NCBI GenBank assembly: GCA_963710355.1
Contig: CAVPZU010000001.1
Coordinates: 558,001 to 622,000 of the forward strand
Length of the DNA: 64,000 nucleotides
From: Fen-1359 sp963710355
Lineage (GTDB): Bacteria > Planctomycetota > Phycisphaerae > Sedimentisphaerales > Anaerobacaceae
Reading direction: 5' to 3'
Shown here: one piece after another, positions 35,187 to 43,676 of the stretch
Layout: each line of letters starts with the position of its first letter
How positions within the stretch are numbered: the first letter of the stretch is position 1
Notes under the pieces: model-generated
What the model saw: only the letters and a program-made list of their open reading frames with translations
What the model was told of the DNA's origin: nothing
The model's database searches: none
Made by a program: the position numbers and the translations under genes

Positions 35187-35228
35187 GCTTGACTAACACC
35201 TAAAAAACATTAGACTTAATAGTCAAGC
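35187..35228. promoter_or_regulatory. Inverted repeat after hisI
   Basis: GCTTGACTA (35187-35195) and TAGTCAAGC (35220-35228) form a perfect 9-bp dyad around 24 bases. No T tract follows, so it may be an operator or a weak terminator in the 237-base space before the dockerin gene. Confidence 0.4.
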
Positions 35229-35290
35229 GAAAAGCATATCATTACTAATTTTTTGGAGAGCAATCTGCATAGCGGACTGTGTGGAGACTG

Positions 35291-35321
35291 TGTCAAAAAC
35301 GTAAAATGGGGTTTATATAAT
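35291..35321 (+). promoter_or_regulatory. Possible promoter of the dockerin protein gene
   Basis: A perfect TATAAT lies at 35316-35321, with a poor -35 candidate TGTCAA at 35291-35296 (19-base spacing). It precedes a short leader frame and the gene start at 35408. Confidence 0.4.
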
Positions 35322-35339
35322 CTTTTTGGAGGAAATGGT

Positions 35340-35378
35340 ATGAAACAGATTTTCCTGACGTCGCTCTTCAAAACTTAA
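35340..35378 (+). CDS. Possible 12-residue leader peptide
   Basis: GGAGG stands seven bases before an ATG that encodes MKQIFLTSLFKT then stop. The small frame lies between a TATAAT and the dockerin gene, whose own GGAGG and ATG follow 29 bases after the leader stop. A leader peptide or a decayed signal-peptide start are both possible; only the strong ribosome-binding site supports it. Confidence 0.3.
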   Translation: MKQIFLTSLFKT

Positions 35379-35407
35379 AAATCAATACTATTATGGAGGA
35401 TTTAATT

Positions 35408-37881
35408 ATGAAAAAATTGAAAGTGAATCTATTGCTGTTTTGTGTGATTATATTGTTGTTTGGCCTCGCACCTTCGGCTCTGGGCTTGGTCGTTGGCTTC
35501 AACTCCGACATCCATCAGGATAACCTCAATGTAGTAGCCAACGACTTTCACGTCGAGGGCCGTATGGAGTCCGGCGTCGTGGGCGGGAACTGGTCAAACC
35601 CGCCGGTACTTGATAGCCACATTGATGATGCTTTCCCCAACTTTAGCTGCACTATCACGCCCGACCTCAGCGACCCAGGCCAGAACTGGTATATTGTTAA
35701 GGCAGACTGGTCGGGCCATAATTACCCCTACTGCAGTATCCTTCACCTCGGTCTGTTTTTTGACGCAACTTGCCACAATGTCGTTCTTGACCTGGTCGGC
35801 TGGTGGACTCTTAATGGTCAGCCCGTATGGCCACCTATTCCCCCTATCCCCCCTCCACCTGTAAATGGCGGAGCGGTGCCTGTTCCAGGCTTCCAAGTGC
35901 TGGACCAAAACCTACCACAGGTATTTACATTGCGCAATGACTCCCACTCTTTGGCGGAGGTGGCGGTGGTGCCGGAGGTATCGAGGAATATGTCGTCCAG
36001 ATGGATATGGTCAGCTTAACCAAGGAAGAATTAGAGATGCATCTTGGTCCTATTCCCGAGGCATTCAAGGAACTTCGTGTTGGAGGTGACCAACAGTACT
36101 TACCGTGGGTACCGGTGTATTACGGAATGAGTCCTATCAGCGAGTATAACCCGATACACTTCTTGCCTAATAGTTTCTTTGATGTATTTCTCGATGCCAG
36201 CGGGTGGCCCATTCACCCAATGGAGCCGATTCAAATCCAACAGGGAGGCTTCCTGATTTCGAGGGAACGAATCGGATTCTTAAACAATAACGGCCAATCC
36301 GAGATTCGCTGGGTCTGGCACATCCACGAAGCCCACCCGCCCAAGCCTCTGATTGAGCACTCAAAGTGGTCTCAGCCGCCTATCGAAATGAACCCAACTA
36401 TGCCCCAGCCTACTTATTGCGGCTGGAACGAGCCATCGTGGACGCAGGACCTGGGTGGTCAGTATATATCCGGCGCTGCCGATGACTTCCGCTGCATCGG
36501 CTCTATGCCCGTCACCTCGATTCACTGGTGGGGTTCGTTTATAGGATGGACCGCCCCGACACTGCCGCCACAGACGCCGTCAGGCTGGAACGTGAAATTT
36601 TTTGCCAATGTGCCTGCAGGAGTTTTACCCTACAGCCACCCCGGAGAGTTGCTGTGGGAAATTAATATACCCAACGACCGAGTTCAGACAGAATGGGTCG
36701 GCAACGATTATCATCCACAATATGGCACGGAGTCCTGCTTCCAGCATCAAGTTAATCTGAACCCCGGAGAGTACTTCTGGCAGAATAATTATCAAGAGGA
36801 CACCAATGACAACATTTACTGGCTCGGAATAACTGCCGTTTATTCGCAGGGTATGCCAACACAATATCCGTGGGGCTGGAAAACACGACCTGCTCACTGG
36901 ATGGATGATGCGGTGCATTACGAAAGCTATCCCGGCCCGTCCGGCCCGATATGGGAATACTGGCCGCTCACAGACCCGATGACTGGCGAAAGTGTGGACC
37001 TGGCATTCGAGCTCGATACCGACCCCAATTATATCAAGTGGGAACAGCCTTATACCGGAATCCGCGACTGGCCGCACTATGAGGACCAGCCTTCTATGGC
37101 TTTCGACGACGGAGTCAAGATGACTATAAACCGTCAGGTTGCCGACGACTGGAAATGCGAGAAGCGAACGCCGGTTACATCCCTTGTGTGGTGGGGTTCA
37201 TATTTAAACTATAACTACATCCCTTGTCAAATGACAACGATACCGCCGCCAGTGCCGGTAAAGCCTCTTTATTTTATGATTAATATATGGACCGATGTTC
37301 CTGCAGGGGCCTCGCCGAGTCATCCCGGTGTAGTTGTCTGGGGATACAAGGCTTATAATTATGACGAGGTTATGGTAGGCTACGATAAGAATCTATTGAG
37401 CCAGCCGCAGACGCAGGAGCCCGTATACCGGTATTCGGTAAGGCTGCCCGAAGAAAACTGGTTCAAGCAGAGAAAGGTAAACCAGATATACTGGGTAAGC
37501 ATTATGGCGGTATATAACCCGATAAACCCGCCGAATTATCCGTGGGGCTGGACTAACCACGAGTACTTCTACAATGATGATGCGGTCGCAGGGCACTTGT
37601 CAGGCACGACCTGGGTCTGGGATGAGATTTATGATGAGACAGGGGCAAGTGCGGATATGTCGTTTATGCTCTTTACCGACCCGAGCAAATGCGTAAGTTG
37701 TGCCGATTACAACTGGGACGGCATTGTGAACTTCTACGATTTTGCGATTTTTGCAAAGGACTGGATGCTGTCCGGCTTGCCCGGCGGAATGTATAATGCA
37801 GACCTCAACTGTGATGGCAATGTTGATGCTGCAGACCTCGAAATCTTCAGCAACCAGTGGCTCCAAAGCTGCCCCCCGTAA
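35408..37881 (+). CDS. Secreted dockerin-terminated protein with two tandem repeat domains (one frame break)
   Basis: The product is about 825 residues when joined. A signal peptide (MKKLKVNLLLFCVIILLFG... to about residue 25) is followed by an N-terminal domain and a glycine stretch (FGGGGGGAGGIEEYVVQ). Two homologous domains follow (about 36420-37010 and 37080-37660), each with ADDF/DDW, PVTS..WWGS, NVPAG..SHPG and YPWGW landmarks. A type I dockerin ends the protein, with two calcium loops (DYNWDGIVNFYDFAIFAKDW; DLNCDGNVDAADLEIF). Dockerin tails are frequent on planctomycete exported proteins. The frame breaks near 35945-35952, where a missing T restores continuity; read naively the gene ends at 36019 and restarts at 36001. 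GGAGG precedes the ATG at 35408. Confidence 0.75.
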
Positions 37882-37910
37882 TGCCTTAACAGACAACTTG
37901 TATTGAAACG

Positions 37911-37964
37911 AAGGGCTGTCCCCAGCGCTTTCTTGCGAAAGCAAGAGCGGGGACAGCCCTTTTT
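37911..37964 (+). terminator. Terminator hairpin after the dockerin gene, built on the palindromic repeat
   Basis: AAGGGCTGTCCCC pairs with GGGGACAGCCCTT and runs into TTTT. The loop region contains GCTTTCTTGCGAAAGCA (37927-37943), the same core as in hisI. It lies 30 bases after the stop codon. Confidence 0.75.
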
Positions 37965-38058
37965 ATATCCACAGCTTAATGGCTTAAGCCAGACTCGCCG
38001 AAGTCAGATTGAACAAGATCAATCCACCATACGTAAAATAAATAGGCAACAATGATTA

Positions 38059-38093
38059 GTTTTGAGTTTTGAGTTGTTAGTTTTTAGTTGTGA
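38059..38093. repeat. Heptad tandem repeat (GTTTTGA type), five units
   Basis: The units are GTTTTGA twice, GTTGTTA, GTTTTTA, GTTGTGA, in 7-base register. It is part of the 473-base gene-free stretch 37882-38354, which also has the terminator, GC-rich palindromic debris near 38100-38170 and the inverted arms at 38222-38303. Confidence 0.8.
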
Positions 38094-38221
38094 AAATCGG
38101 CTTCGGTGGAGAAGTATCGCCGAGGGGCGGACAGGTTCGCCAAATCCGCCGCAGGTGGAGCGGACAATCGCTGGAGGACTTTTCACAATTGCGTTTGCCC
38201 ATTTAAAGACTCTAATAAAAT

Positions 38222-38303
38222 GAAACCACGGATTACGCTGATTACACGGATTAAATAAATATTTATAAAAAAATCAGCGAAATCCGTGAAATCGGCGGTT
38301 TCA
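38222..38303. repeat. Imperfect inverted repeat of GATTACA-like arms
   Basis: The left arm (38222-38252) begins GAAACCACGGATTACGCTGA, and the right arm (about 38272-38303), read inverted, begins GAAACCGCCGATTTCACGGA. A related pair lies at 38769-38841, and a single arm near 43325-43385. No gene is inside. Confidence 0.6.
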
Positions 38304-38354
38304 AATCATTCTATTTGATGTTAATTCAAAAAACACATCTAAGAGATTGCATAT

Positions 38355-38708
38355 ATGGTTACGAAGGTATTATTACTTGTGTTAATCATAGTGGAATCGC
38401 ACGGCGACGATAAAGCGATAAACGGCGACGCCGTCGGCTGTCTGCAAATTACCCCTGTGGTTGTTGAAGACATCAATAGAATCGCCGGCACAAATTTCAC
38501 CCTGCAGGATAGATACGACAGGCAGAAAAGCATCCAAATGGCCGAAATCTACCTCAAATATTACGGCCAAGTCTATACCAAAAAGACGGGCAAACAGCCG
38601 GACAGCGAGATTTACGCCAGAATCTGGAATGGCGGGCCGAACGGCTGGAAAAAAACCAGCACTCAAGACTTTTGGCTAAAAGCAAAAAAGGAAATGGAGA
38701 GACAGTAG
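38355..38708 (+). CDS. Small transglycosylase/lysozyme-like protein
   Basis: This 117-residue protein resembles SLT-type peptidoglycan lytic proteins. The catalytic Glu lies in IIVESHGDDKAINGDAVGCLQITP, followed by QMAEIYLKYYG and YARIWNGGPNGWKK, the usual GLxQ and AYNGGPN-like elements. The first 12 residues are hydrophobic (VTKVLLLVLIIV), so the start may lie within a helix rather than a signal peptide, and upstream codons could be missing. It would cleave glycan strands in the periplasm. Inverted GATTACA-like repeats flank it on both sides. Confidence 0.6.
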   Translation: MVTKVLLLVLIIVESHGDDKAINGDAVGCLQITPVVVEDINRIAGTNFTLQDRYDRQKSIQMAEIYLKYYGQVYTKKTGKQPDSEIYARIWNGGPNGWKKTSTQDFWLKAKKEMERQ

Positions 38709-38768
38709 ACAGAAAACGGAGGACGGATGGCGGAGAGAAAATAACCACCAATTTGACGAACTCTTTTT

Positions 38769-38841
38769 CAAATCAGTGTAATCGGTGTAATCAGTGGTTT
38801 CTTTATATTTAACCGCGGATTGCACAGATTTTCGCGGATTA
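38769..38841. repeat. Second inverted pair of GATTACA-like arms
   Basis: The left arm (about 38769-38800) inverted reads AAACCACTGATTACACCGAT; the right arm (about 38810-38841) begins AACCGCGGATTGCACAGATT. It is the same family as 38222-38303, with the small transglycosylase-like gene between the two. Confidence 0.55.
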
Positions 38842-38976
38842 AAATAATAATCATTCATCAATTATCAATAATCAATTAAAGAGGTGTTGACTTTTTATTT
38901 CCCCTAAACTAAATTGCTGATAAAGATTGGTGGATATTATTATGCGGGACAAAACAATACTCTGCGGGGAACTGAT

Positions 38977-39629
38977 ATGATTAGTCTTAATTCAATTCCT
39001 TGGTCGTCTATCCTGATCGCAGTAGGTTCGGTAATCGTTGTCATCGGCGGTTTCTGGTCAACTCTTGAGCAGAGTGCGACAAACAAGAAACTTGAGTCTC
39101 TCACAGAAGAAAATCAGCAGCTTACAAAAGAACTGCACCAAACGATAACAGGAGGCAACTCGTATCCATTCTTCGTATACGGTCCAGATCTACGGCACAT
39201 CAGCGACCCGAATATATTAGGGGTAACTTTGCAGTAACTGGTGACAGGCCAATTTTCGATGCGATAATTGAACATACGGATATCACCGAGCGTCTTGACC
39301 CTGAAAAATTTACTTCGCCTCAGGAGATGATTAACGCATTATTAGCCAAAAATGCCGGCCCCATAAAGGGAGGGACATTCCTGCCCAATCGTGCTTTCCC
39401 TGTTGGACTTGTTCAAATGAAACCAGATTGGGATGAAAGAATTCTACGGATTACCACTATTGCGCGAAACGGGGCATTCACTCAGCTGACCACACTGAAA
39501 AGAAATGCACAGGGAGACTGGTATATGTCCCATGTGAAAGTAACAAAAGAGAAACCGGGAGGCGGGGACGACGAAGTCCTCAAGGATGACGGTCACTACA
39601 ATAAGGCGGTATCGGAGTCGAATGATTAG
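38977..39629 (+). CDS. Membrane-anchored protein of unknown function (one frame break)
   Basis: Joined, the protein has about 217 residues from the ATG at 38977 (GGGGA upstream). A membrane helix (about residues 8-28, IPWSSILIAVGSVIVVIGGFW) is followed by a short coiled coil (KKLESLTEENQQLTKEL) and a soluble domain: NFAVTGDRPIFDAIIEHTDITERLDPEKF... to the acidic end GGGDDEVLKDDG. The visible frame stops at 39237, but DPN-Y-I-RGNFAVTGD continues in another frame if one T is restored near 39214. I do not recognise the family. It lies in the accessory islet between the transglycosylase-like and HEPN-like genes. Confidence 0.55.
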
Positions 39630-39652
39630 GCGGAATAGGCCTAATTATCCAA

Positions 39653-40195
39653 ATGATTAATTGGACTTTAACAAAAAAACAAAGAGAGTTAGTAGCAGAG
39701 TTGGATCAATTATCGCGGTGGTTTGACCTTGATTACCATGACGTAGAGGAATATGAGCCTGAATACCGCACAACTTATCTTGAAATGGCAAAGAATCAGC
39801 TAATACGTAGCCATGTGATTATGGCCTATGTTTTGGTTGATGAATTCCTCAATTGCGAGATATGCTGGTATCAGTTTGGGAAAAAACATAGCTTTATACA
39901 GCTTTGGCGTACAAAGAAGTTTCAACGTTTCAACCACCACGTAATTGAAGGACTTAGTCTACTTCAAAAGTTACGCTACGTAAAATCTTTCGCTAATATA
40001 CCAAAAGGAATTGTTGCGGACATTGAGCGATTAAATTCTTTAAGAAATGGTCTTGCCCATTCTTTCTTTCCTGAGAATCTTAAATCTTCAAAACCTCAGT
40101 GGAAGGGAGGAAAGATTTTTTCTCTGGATGGTATTAAGGCCTTTAGTGTCGATATGCAGAATATCAAAAATTTCTTCTTTGGAAGATGGGATTGA
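39653..40195 (+). CDS. HEPN-like protein of unknown function
   Basis: This 180-residue, mostly helical protein contains LNSLRNGLAHSFFPENL near residue 130. That is an Arg-x4-His arrangement (R-N-G-L-A-H) as in HEPN nucleases and RNA-binding HEPN proteins. HEPN proteins are frequent in toxin-antitoxin and defence loci. No partner MNT-type nucleotidyltransferase is present. The following gene is a membrane protein, so the link to defence is speculative. The gene begins 23 bases after the preceding stop; codon use is more AT-rich than in the core genes, suggesting recent arrival. Confidence 0.5.
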   Translation: MINWTLTKKQRELVAELDQLSRWFDLDYHDVEEYEPEYRTTYLEMAKNQLIRSHVIMAYVLVDEFLNCEICWYQFGKKHSFIQLWRTKKFQRFNHHVIEGLSLLQKLRYVKSFANIPKGIVADIERLNSLRNGLAHSFFPENLKSSKPQWKGGKIFSLDGIKAFSVDMQNIKNFFFGRWD

Positions 40196-40252
40196 GCATG
40201 TCCACTAAAGCGGTTCGCTCATTCCTATAGTTAAATGTAAGGGAAATTCGGA

Positions 40253-40966
40253 TTGAACAGAAAATATAAAAAGAGAAGAGATAATAGCAAATCATCTGAT
40301 CAGAATGGCTTAAAACCCAAGTTGTTTTTTCGACTATCCATAGGAAATTGGGGAATAGCAGTAGGCGGCATCCTCATGTTTGTTTCGTGGGTATCACAGA
40401 ACATCTATATTTATGACTTGGACGTAAAAATAAAACAAATAACAACAAACGCACAATTCATTAGTACAGAGAACGGCAAAGCATTGCAATGGATGCTTAA
40501 GTACCAAGAAGAGATACGAAAAAAGCCAACATACGATCCCGAAGTTATCGCTAACACGGCTTACGGATATGCCTCCACAATGAAGCAGATCCTTGAAGCA
40601 GCAAAACAAATGAATCCTCAATCCACTATACTGATGGGTCATCACAAGAAGATCACACAATACAAGGAGGACATTGAGAACGCCATAAAATCCGAAGATG
40701 TGAATACCATTATTATGATATCAACTGAATTAATGCAATGGTCGAAAAAAGCATTTGATGAAGCATTGCCTGAATTCAGAGCTGTTGAGGCTAAAATAAA
40801 TTCAAGTAATGCTCTATGGACAAAAATATTTCGATATAGCTACATCACAGCCAGTTGTTTATTTGGATTATTTTGGCTTGTTGTTAATGGTCGTTCCTTG
40901 TTAAAGCCAAAGATATCAAACAACCAAAAAGCGGCTCAAGTCGGACCTCCTAAGGCGGTCGGTTAG
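40253..40966 (+). CDS. Two-helix membrane protein of unknown function
   Basis: The 237-residue protein starts at TTG 40253 (AAGGGA upstream). It has a basic, disordered N-terminus and a membrane helix near residues 32-50 (WGIAVGGILMFVSWVSQN). A helical extracytoplasmic region (about 55-195) follows, then a second membrane helix near 198-217 (SYITASCLFGLFWLVVNG). The ends face the same side. No family was recognised. It follows the HEPN-like gene by 57 bases and may be cotranscribed with it. Confidence 0.55.
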   Translation: MNRKYKKRRDNSKSSDQNGLKPKLFFRLSIGNWGIAVGGILMFVSWVSQNIYIYDLDVKIKQITTNAQFISTENGKALQWMLKYQEEIRKKPTYDPEVIANTAYGYASTMKQILEAAKQMNPQSTILMGHHKKITQYKEDIENAIKSEDVNTIIMISTELMQWSKKAFDEALPEFRAVEAKINSSNALWTKIFRYSYITASCLFGLFWLVVNGRSLLKPKISNNQKAAQVGPPKAVG

Positions 40967-41058
40967 CTACCCCGTTATGCCTTGAATTGGGGGAGGATTT
41001 TGTGGAAACAAACCTGCCGAACGCGAGGTTCGTGGGCTAAACCAACAATTCAACCATG

Positions 41059-41835
41059 CTACGAGTTATTTTTCTTTTTTTTGTGGCTCAATAACCATTT
41101 ATAAAGGTCGGGATTGTTGTAAGTCTGCGTCCAGGAGTCGTGGTCTGCTTCGGGATAGATTGTCAGATTCGCACTGCCGCCGGCCTTGTTGACGGCATCA
41201 ACCATTTCCTGCGACCTGCTCAAAGGTATGGTCTGGTCTTTTGCCCCGTGAAATGCCCAGACTGGAACATCCTTTAATTTGTTGGCATCCTGAACTCTGC
41301 CGCCGCCGCAAATCGGAACAATTGCTGCAAACCGCTGCGGCGATTGACAGCCGAGACTCCAGGTGCCGAAGCCACCCATACTCAAGCCGGTTAAATATAC
41401 TCTGTTTAGATCAACCGAATACTTTTTAATAACCTCGTCGAGCAGATTATCGAGCTTTGTGCTGTCCCACCATTCCTTTTCAGGACATTGCGGACAAATA
41501 ATAACAAAAGGCAAATCCATTCCTTGCTCGATGGTCTGCGGAAGCCCAGTCGCCTTGAGCTTTTCGAGGTCGCTTCCGCGCTGGCCGATGCCGTGCAAAA
41601 ACAAAATCAAAGGCCATTTCTTTTCTTGCTCGTATCCTTTCGGCTTATAGGCAAGATAATTTGGGGAATTAGCTTCTGCGGACACAAAAACCTTTTCAAA
41701 AACGTCAACCTTTGGTTTTACATTTCCCGCCTGAGCAGCAGTCCCCCTGCTTGTGTTTGAATCTGCTGCGTATAATGAAACTGATAAAATGAAAATTGTA
41801 ATCAAACAAACCGCAAAGACTTTTCGTCTCTTCAT
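41059..41835 (-). CDS. Exported alpha/beta hydrolase (PHB-depolymerase / esterase-like)
   Basis: The 258-residue protein has a signal peptide (about 1-24, ending SLYAA). The alpha/beta-hydrolase triad is Ser152 in GLSMGGFG, Asp200 in HGAKDQTIPL and His232 in PEADHDSW. The oxyanion region LILFLHGIGQRGSD precedes these. It belongs to the prolyl-oligopeptidase-like/carboxylesterase group (feruloyl-esterase or PHB depolymerase type). The natural substrate is unknown; planctomycetes use such enzymes on plant polymers. It stands alone and is convergent with the islet genes. Confidence 0.85.
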   Translation of the reverse strand: MKRRKVFAVCLITIFILSVSLYAADSNTSRGTAAQAGNVKPKVDVFEKVFVSAEANSPNYLAYKPKGYEQEKKWPLILFLHGIGQRGSDLEKLKATGLPQTIEQGMDLPFVIICPQCPEKEWWDSTKLDNLLDEVIKKYSVDLNRVYLTGLSMGGFGTWSLGCQSPQRFAAIVPICGGGRVQDANKLKDVPVWAFHGAKDQTIPLSRSQEMVDAVNKAGGSANLTIYPEADHDSWTQTYNNPDLYKWLLSHKKKKNNS

Positions 41836-41885
41836 TTGTCACCCCTTTTTAGCTTTTTTCGACTCATTACTTTGTAATAGCCGTA

Positions 41886-41916
41886 ATAAAAAGGCGAGAT
41901 GCAAAATCGCCTCGCC
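41886..41916 (-). terminator. Rho-independent terminator after rpmB
   Basis: On the minus strand GGCGAG and CTCGCC (arms 41911-41916 and 41893-41898) pair around a 12-base loop, followed by TTTTTATT. It is 23 bases past the rpmB stop. Confidence 0.75.
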
Positions 41917-41938
41917 GAATCTTTGCCTGTTCTGCTCC

Positions 41939-42205
41939 CTACTGAGCCTGAAATTCTGTTTTTTTGAAACTTCGTTTAAGCGGCTTTTGGACAAGGCCCA
42001 TCCGGATTGCCTTGACCGATACCTTTATCCTGCGGACACGTCCGTTGACAACCGCCCGCACCTTCTGGATGTTCGGCTTAAATCTTCTTTTGGTAATGCC
42101 TGTTATTTTTCTGCCGACGCCGCCAAGGTATTTAGCCTTGCCTCGCCTGACTATGCTTTTTCCAAAACTCGTCTTCTTTCCCGTAAAAAAACAAACTCTC
42201 GACAT
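41939..42205 (-). CDS. rpmB: 50S ribosomal protein bL28
   Basis: An 88-residue basic protein: MSRVCFFTGKKTSFGKSIVRRG, then KRRFKPNIQKVRAVVNGRVRRIKVSVKAIRMG, the diagnostic bL28 core. It is a structural protein of the large subunit. Its first Cys in VCFFTGK marks the zinc-ribbon half seen in many bL28s, but the full set of four cysteines is absent, so this is the zinc-free form. It is monocistronic with a clear terminator behind it. Confidence 0.95.
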   Translation of the reverse strand: MSRVCFFTGKKTSFGKSIVRRGKAKYLGGVGRKITGITKRRFKPNIQKVRAVVNGRVRRIKVSVKAIRMGLVQKPLKRSFKKTEFQAQ

Positions 42206-42313
42206 CTTTGTTCACCTCTGGACAAAACAATATAGTTCAATGCTCATATTCTGGGAACTTTATAAGTATAAGGGTTTCACAAAAAAAAACAAGGCCAAAT
42301 ATTAATTTTTTAG

Positions 42314-42449
42314 AAGCCATTTCATAACCTTGTTTTTTGTTATGGAATCGTCTTAATCTGCGGTATTGTTGTAAAAATTGGAATCTGGATTCCCGCTCCC
42401 CACTTTCGCGAGGACAAGCTTCGCGGGAATGACAGTTATGAAATGGCTT
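42314..42449. mobile_element. MITE-like element with 15-bp terminal inverted repeats
   Basis: AAGCCATTTCATAAC (42314-42328) is matched inverted by GTTATGAAATGGCTT (42435-42449). The interior contains CCCGCTCCCCACTTTCGCGA and GGACAAGCTTCGCGGGAATG, the inverted core of the element at 22902-23052. The ends of the two elements differ. No convincing reading frame lies inside. Confidence 0.7.
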
Positions 42450-42496
42450 GTAGTTTAAATCCGCCAATACGCCTGGCGGACAAATTTAAGCCTGCC

Positions 42497-43252
42497 CTAT
42501 TTCCCAATCGGCTTTGGTAATTTTGAAGATGATGAATACGCGGTAATTTTTTTAAGGTAAGCAACTTCATCAGCTTTAAGAGGCCTGAATCTGCCTGCGC
42601 CGACGCCTCGGCAGTCAATCCTGCCAATCTGTGTCTGTTTCAGCGACTTAACCTTAAATCCCACCTTTAACAACATCCTGCGGACCTGCCTGTTTAGGCC
42701 CTGCTTTATTATTATCTCCAGCAGCGTTCCTTTATGGCCCCGATTTAATATTTTTACAATCGCAGGCCCAGTCTTGCCTTCCGCCAGCCAAACGCCCTTT
42801 TTAATTTTTTCAACCTGCTCACTCCCGACCATCCCTTCAACCTCGGCAATGTATGTCTTGGCCACGCCGTAACGCGGGTGCGTAAGCCGATTCGCCATTT
42901 CAGTATCATTTGTAAGGATTATCAGGCCTGTTGTGTCGGCATCCAATCTGCCGATACAAAATATCCGCCCTCTTGCGCCGACAATATCTATCGCCGTCGG
43001 TCTGCCCTGCGGGTCAAAATCTGCGCAAAGCACTCCCTTGGGCTTATTCAAAAGATAATATACCTTCCTGACCGCCGTAATCTTCCTGCCGTTGACAGTT
43101 ATCGTATCTTCATCCGGGTCGGCAAAGGCCGGCAGAGTCTCAACCATTTTACCGTTGACTGAAACCTGCCCGCTGATAATCAGCTCCTCGCAGTTCCTGC
43201 GTGAATCCACCCCCGCCGCTGCCATAATCTTCTGTAATCTTTGCATCGCCAT
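42497..43252 (-). CDS. RsuA/RluB-type pseudouridine synthase
   Basis: The protein is about 251 residues from the ATG at 43250-43252, with AAGAGG upstream; the longer frame to 43318 has no such site. An S4 domain (MQRLQKIMAAAGVDSRRNCEELI...VSVNGKM, residues 3-50) precedes the catalytic domain. The active Asp lies in GRLDADTTGLIILTND and the second motif in LNKPKGVLC. The C-terminal RMLLKVGFKVKSLKQTQIG is typical of the RluB/RluE/RsuA group, which modifies single uridines in 23S or 16S rRNA. The exact site is not predictable. Upstream lies a 424-base spacer (43253-43676). Confidence 0.9.
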   Translation of the reverse strand: MAMQRLQKIMAAAGVDSRRNCEELIISGQVSVNGKMVETLPAFADPDEDTITVNGRKITAVRKVYYLLNKPKGVLCADFDPQGRPTAIDIVGARGRIFCIGRLDADTTGLIILTNDTEMANRLTHPRYGVAKTYIAEVEGMVGSEQVEKIKKGVWLAEGKTGPAIVKILNRGHKGTLLEIIIKQGLNRQVRRMLLKVGFKVKSLKQTQIGRIDCRGVGAGRFRPLKADEVAYLKKITAYSSSSKLPKPIGK

Positions 43253-43676
43253 AAAAACCTCTTTTTCTGACACGTTTGGATTATACCAATCCCCAGAATT
43301 TTTCGCACCTGAATTCAAAAAACAGAGGAAACCACAGATTGCACGGTTCGACTACGCTCACCGCAGGCAGATTAACGCGGATTAAAATCTTTGAAATCAG
43401 TCCCAACAAATCAGGATGGAAAAACCGCTCTTGCAACTCGCCGCTATGTCCGCCCGTGGCGGACGTCGCAGCAGGTTAGAAACCCCTGCCAAGAATTACC
43501 AAATTTCCCGCCTTTACATTTTTTACAGCCCCTAAAATGCCCCAAAAACCCAGCTTACCACCAAATTGGTGTTTTTGTGAGGTTTTTTTGATTGACTTGC
43601 TGTCGGTTCTTGACGATAATATATAGGTCTAAATGCCCTAAATGTTTGTTTTTACTTATGTTCAAGGAGTTTTTAT
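43253..43676. other. Spacer before the coiled-coil membrane protein
   Basis: It holds one GATTACA-like arm (about 43325-43385), with GGTTCGACTACGCTCACCGC inside it, and the palindromic word TCCGCCCGTGGCGGA near 43449. A promoter lies at 43592-43620. No gene is seen. Confidence 0.5.
43592..43620 (+). promoter_or_regulatory. Sigma-70-type promoter for the coiled-coil/BRCT-like gene
   Basis: TTGACT (43592-43597) and GATAAT (43615-43620) are 17 bases apart, 57 bases before the ATG at 43677, which has its own AAGGAG. Confidence 0.6.

Noticed and set aside
42237..42467. 76-residue minus-strand frame
   Set aside because: It spans the MITE-like element at 42314-42449 and is made mainly of repeat sequence.
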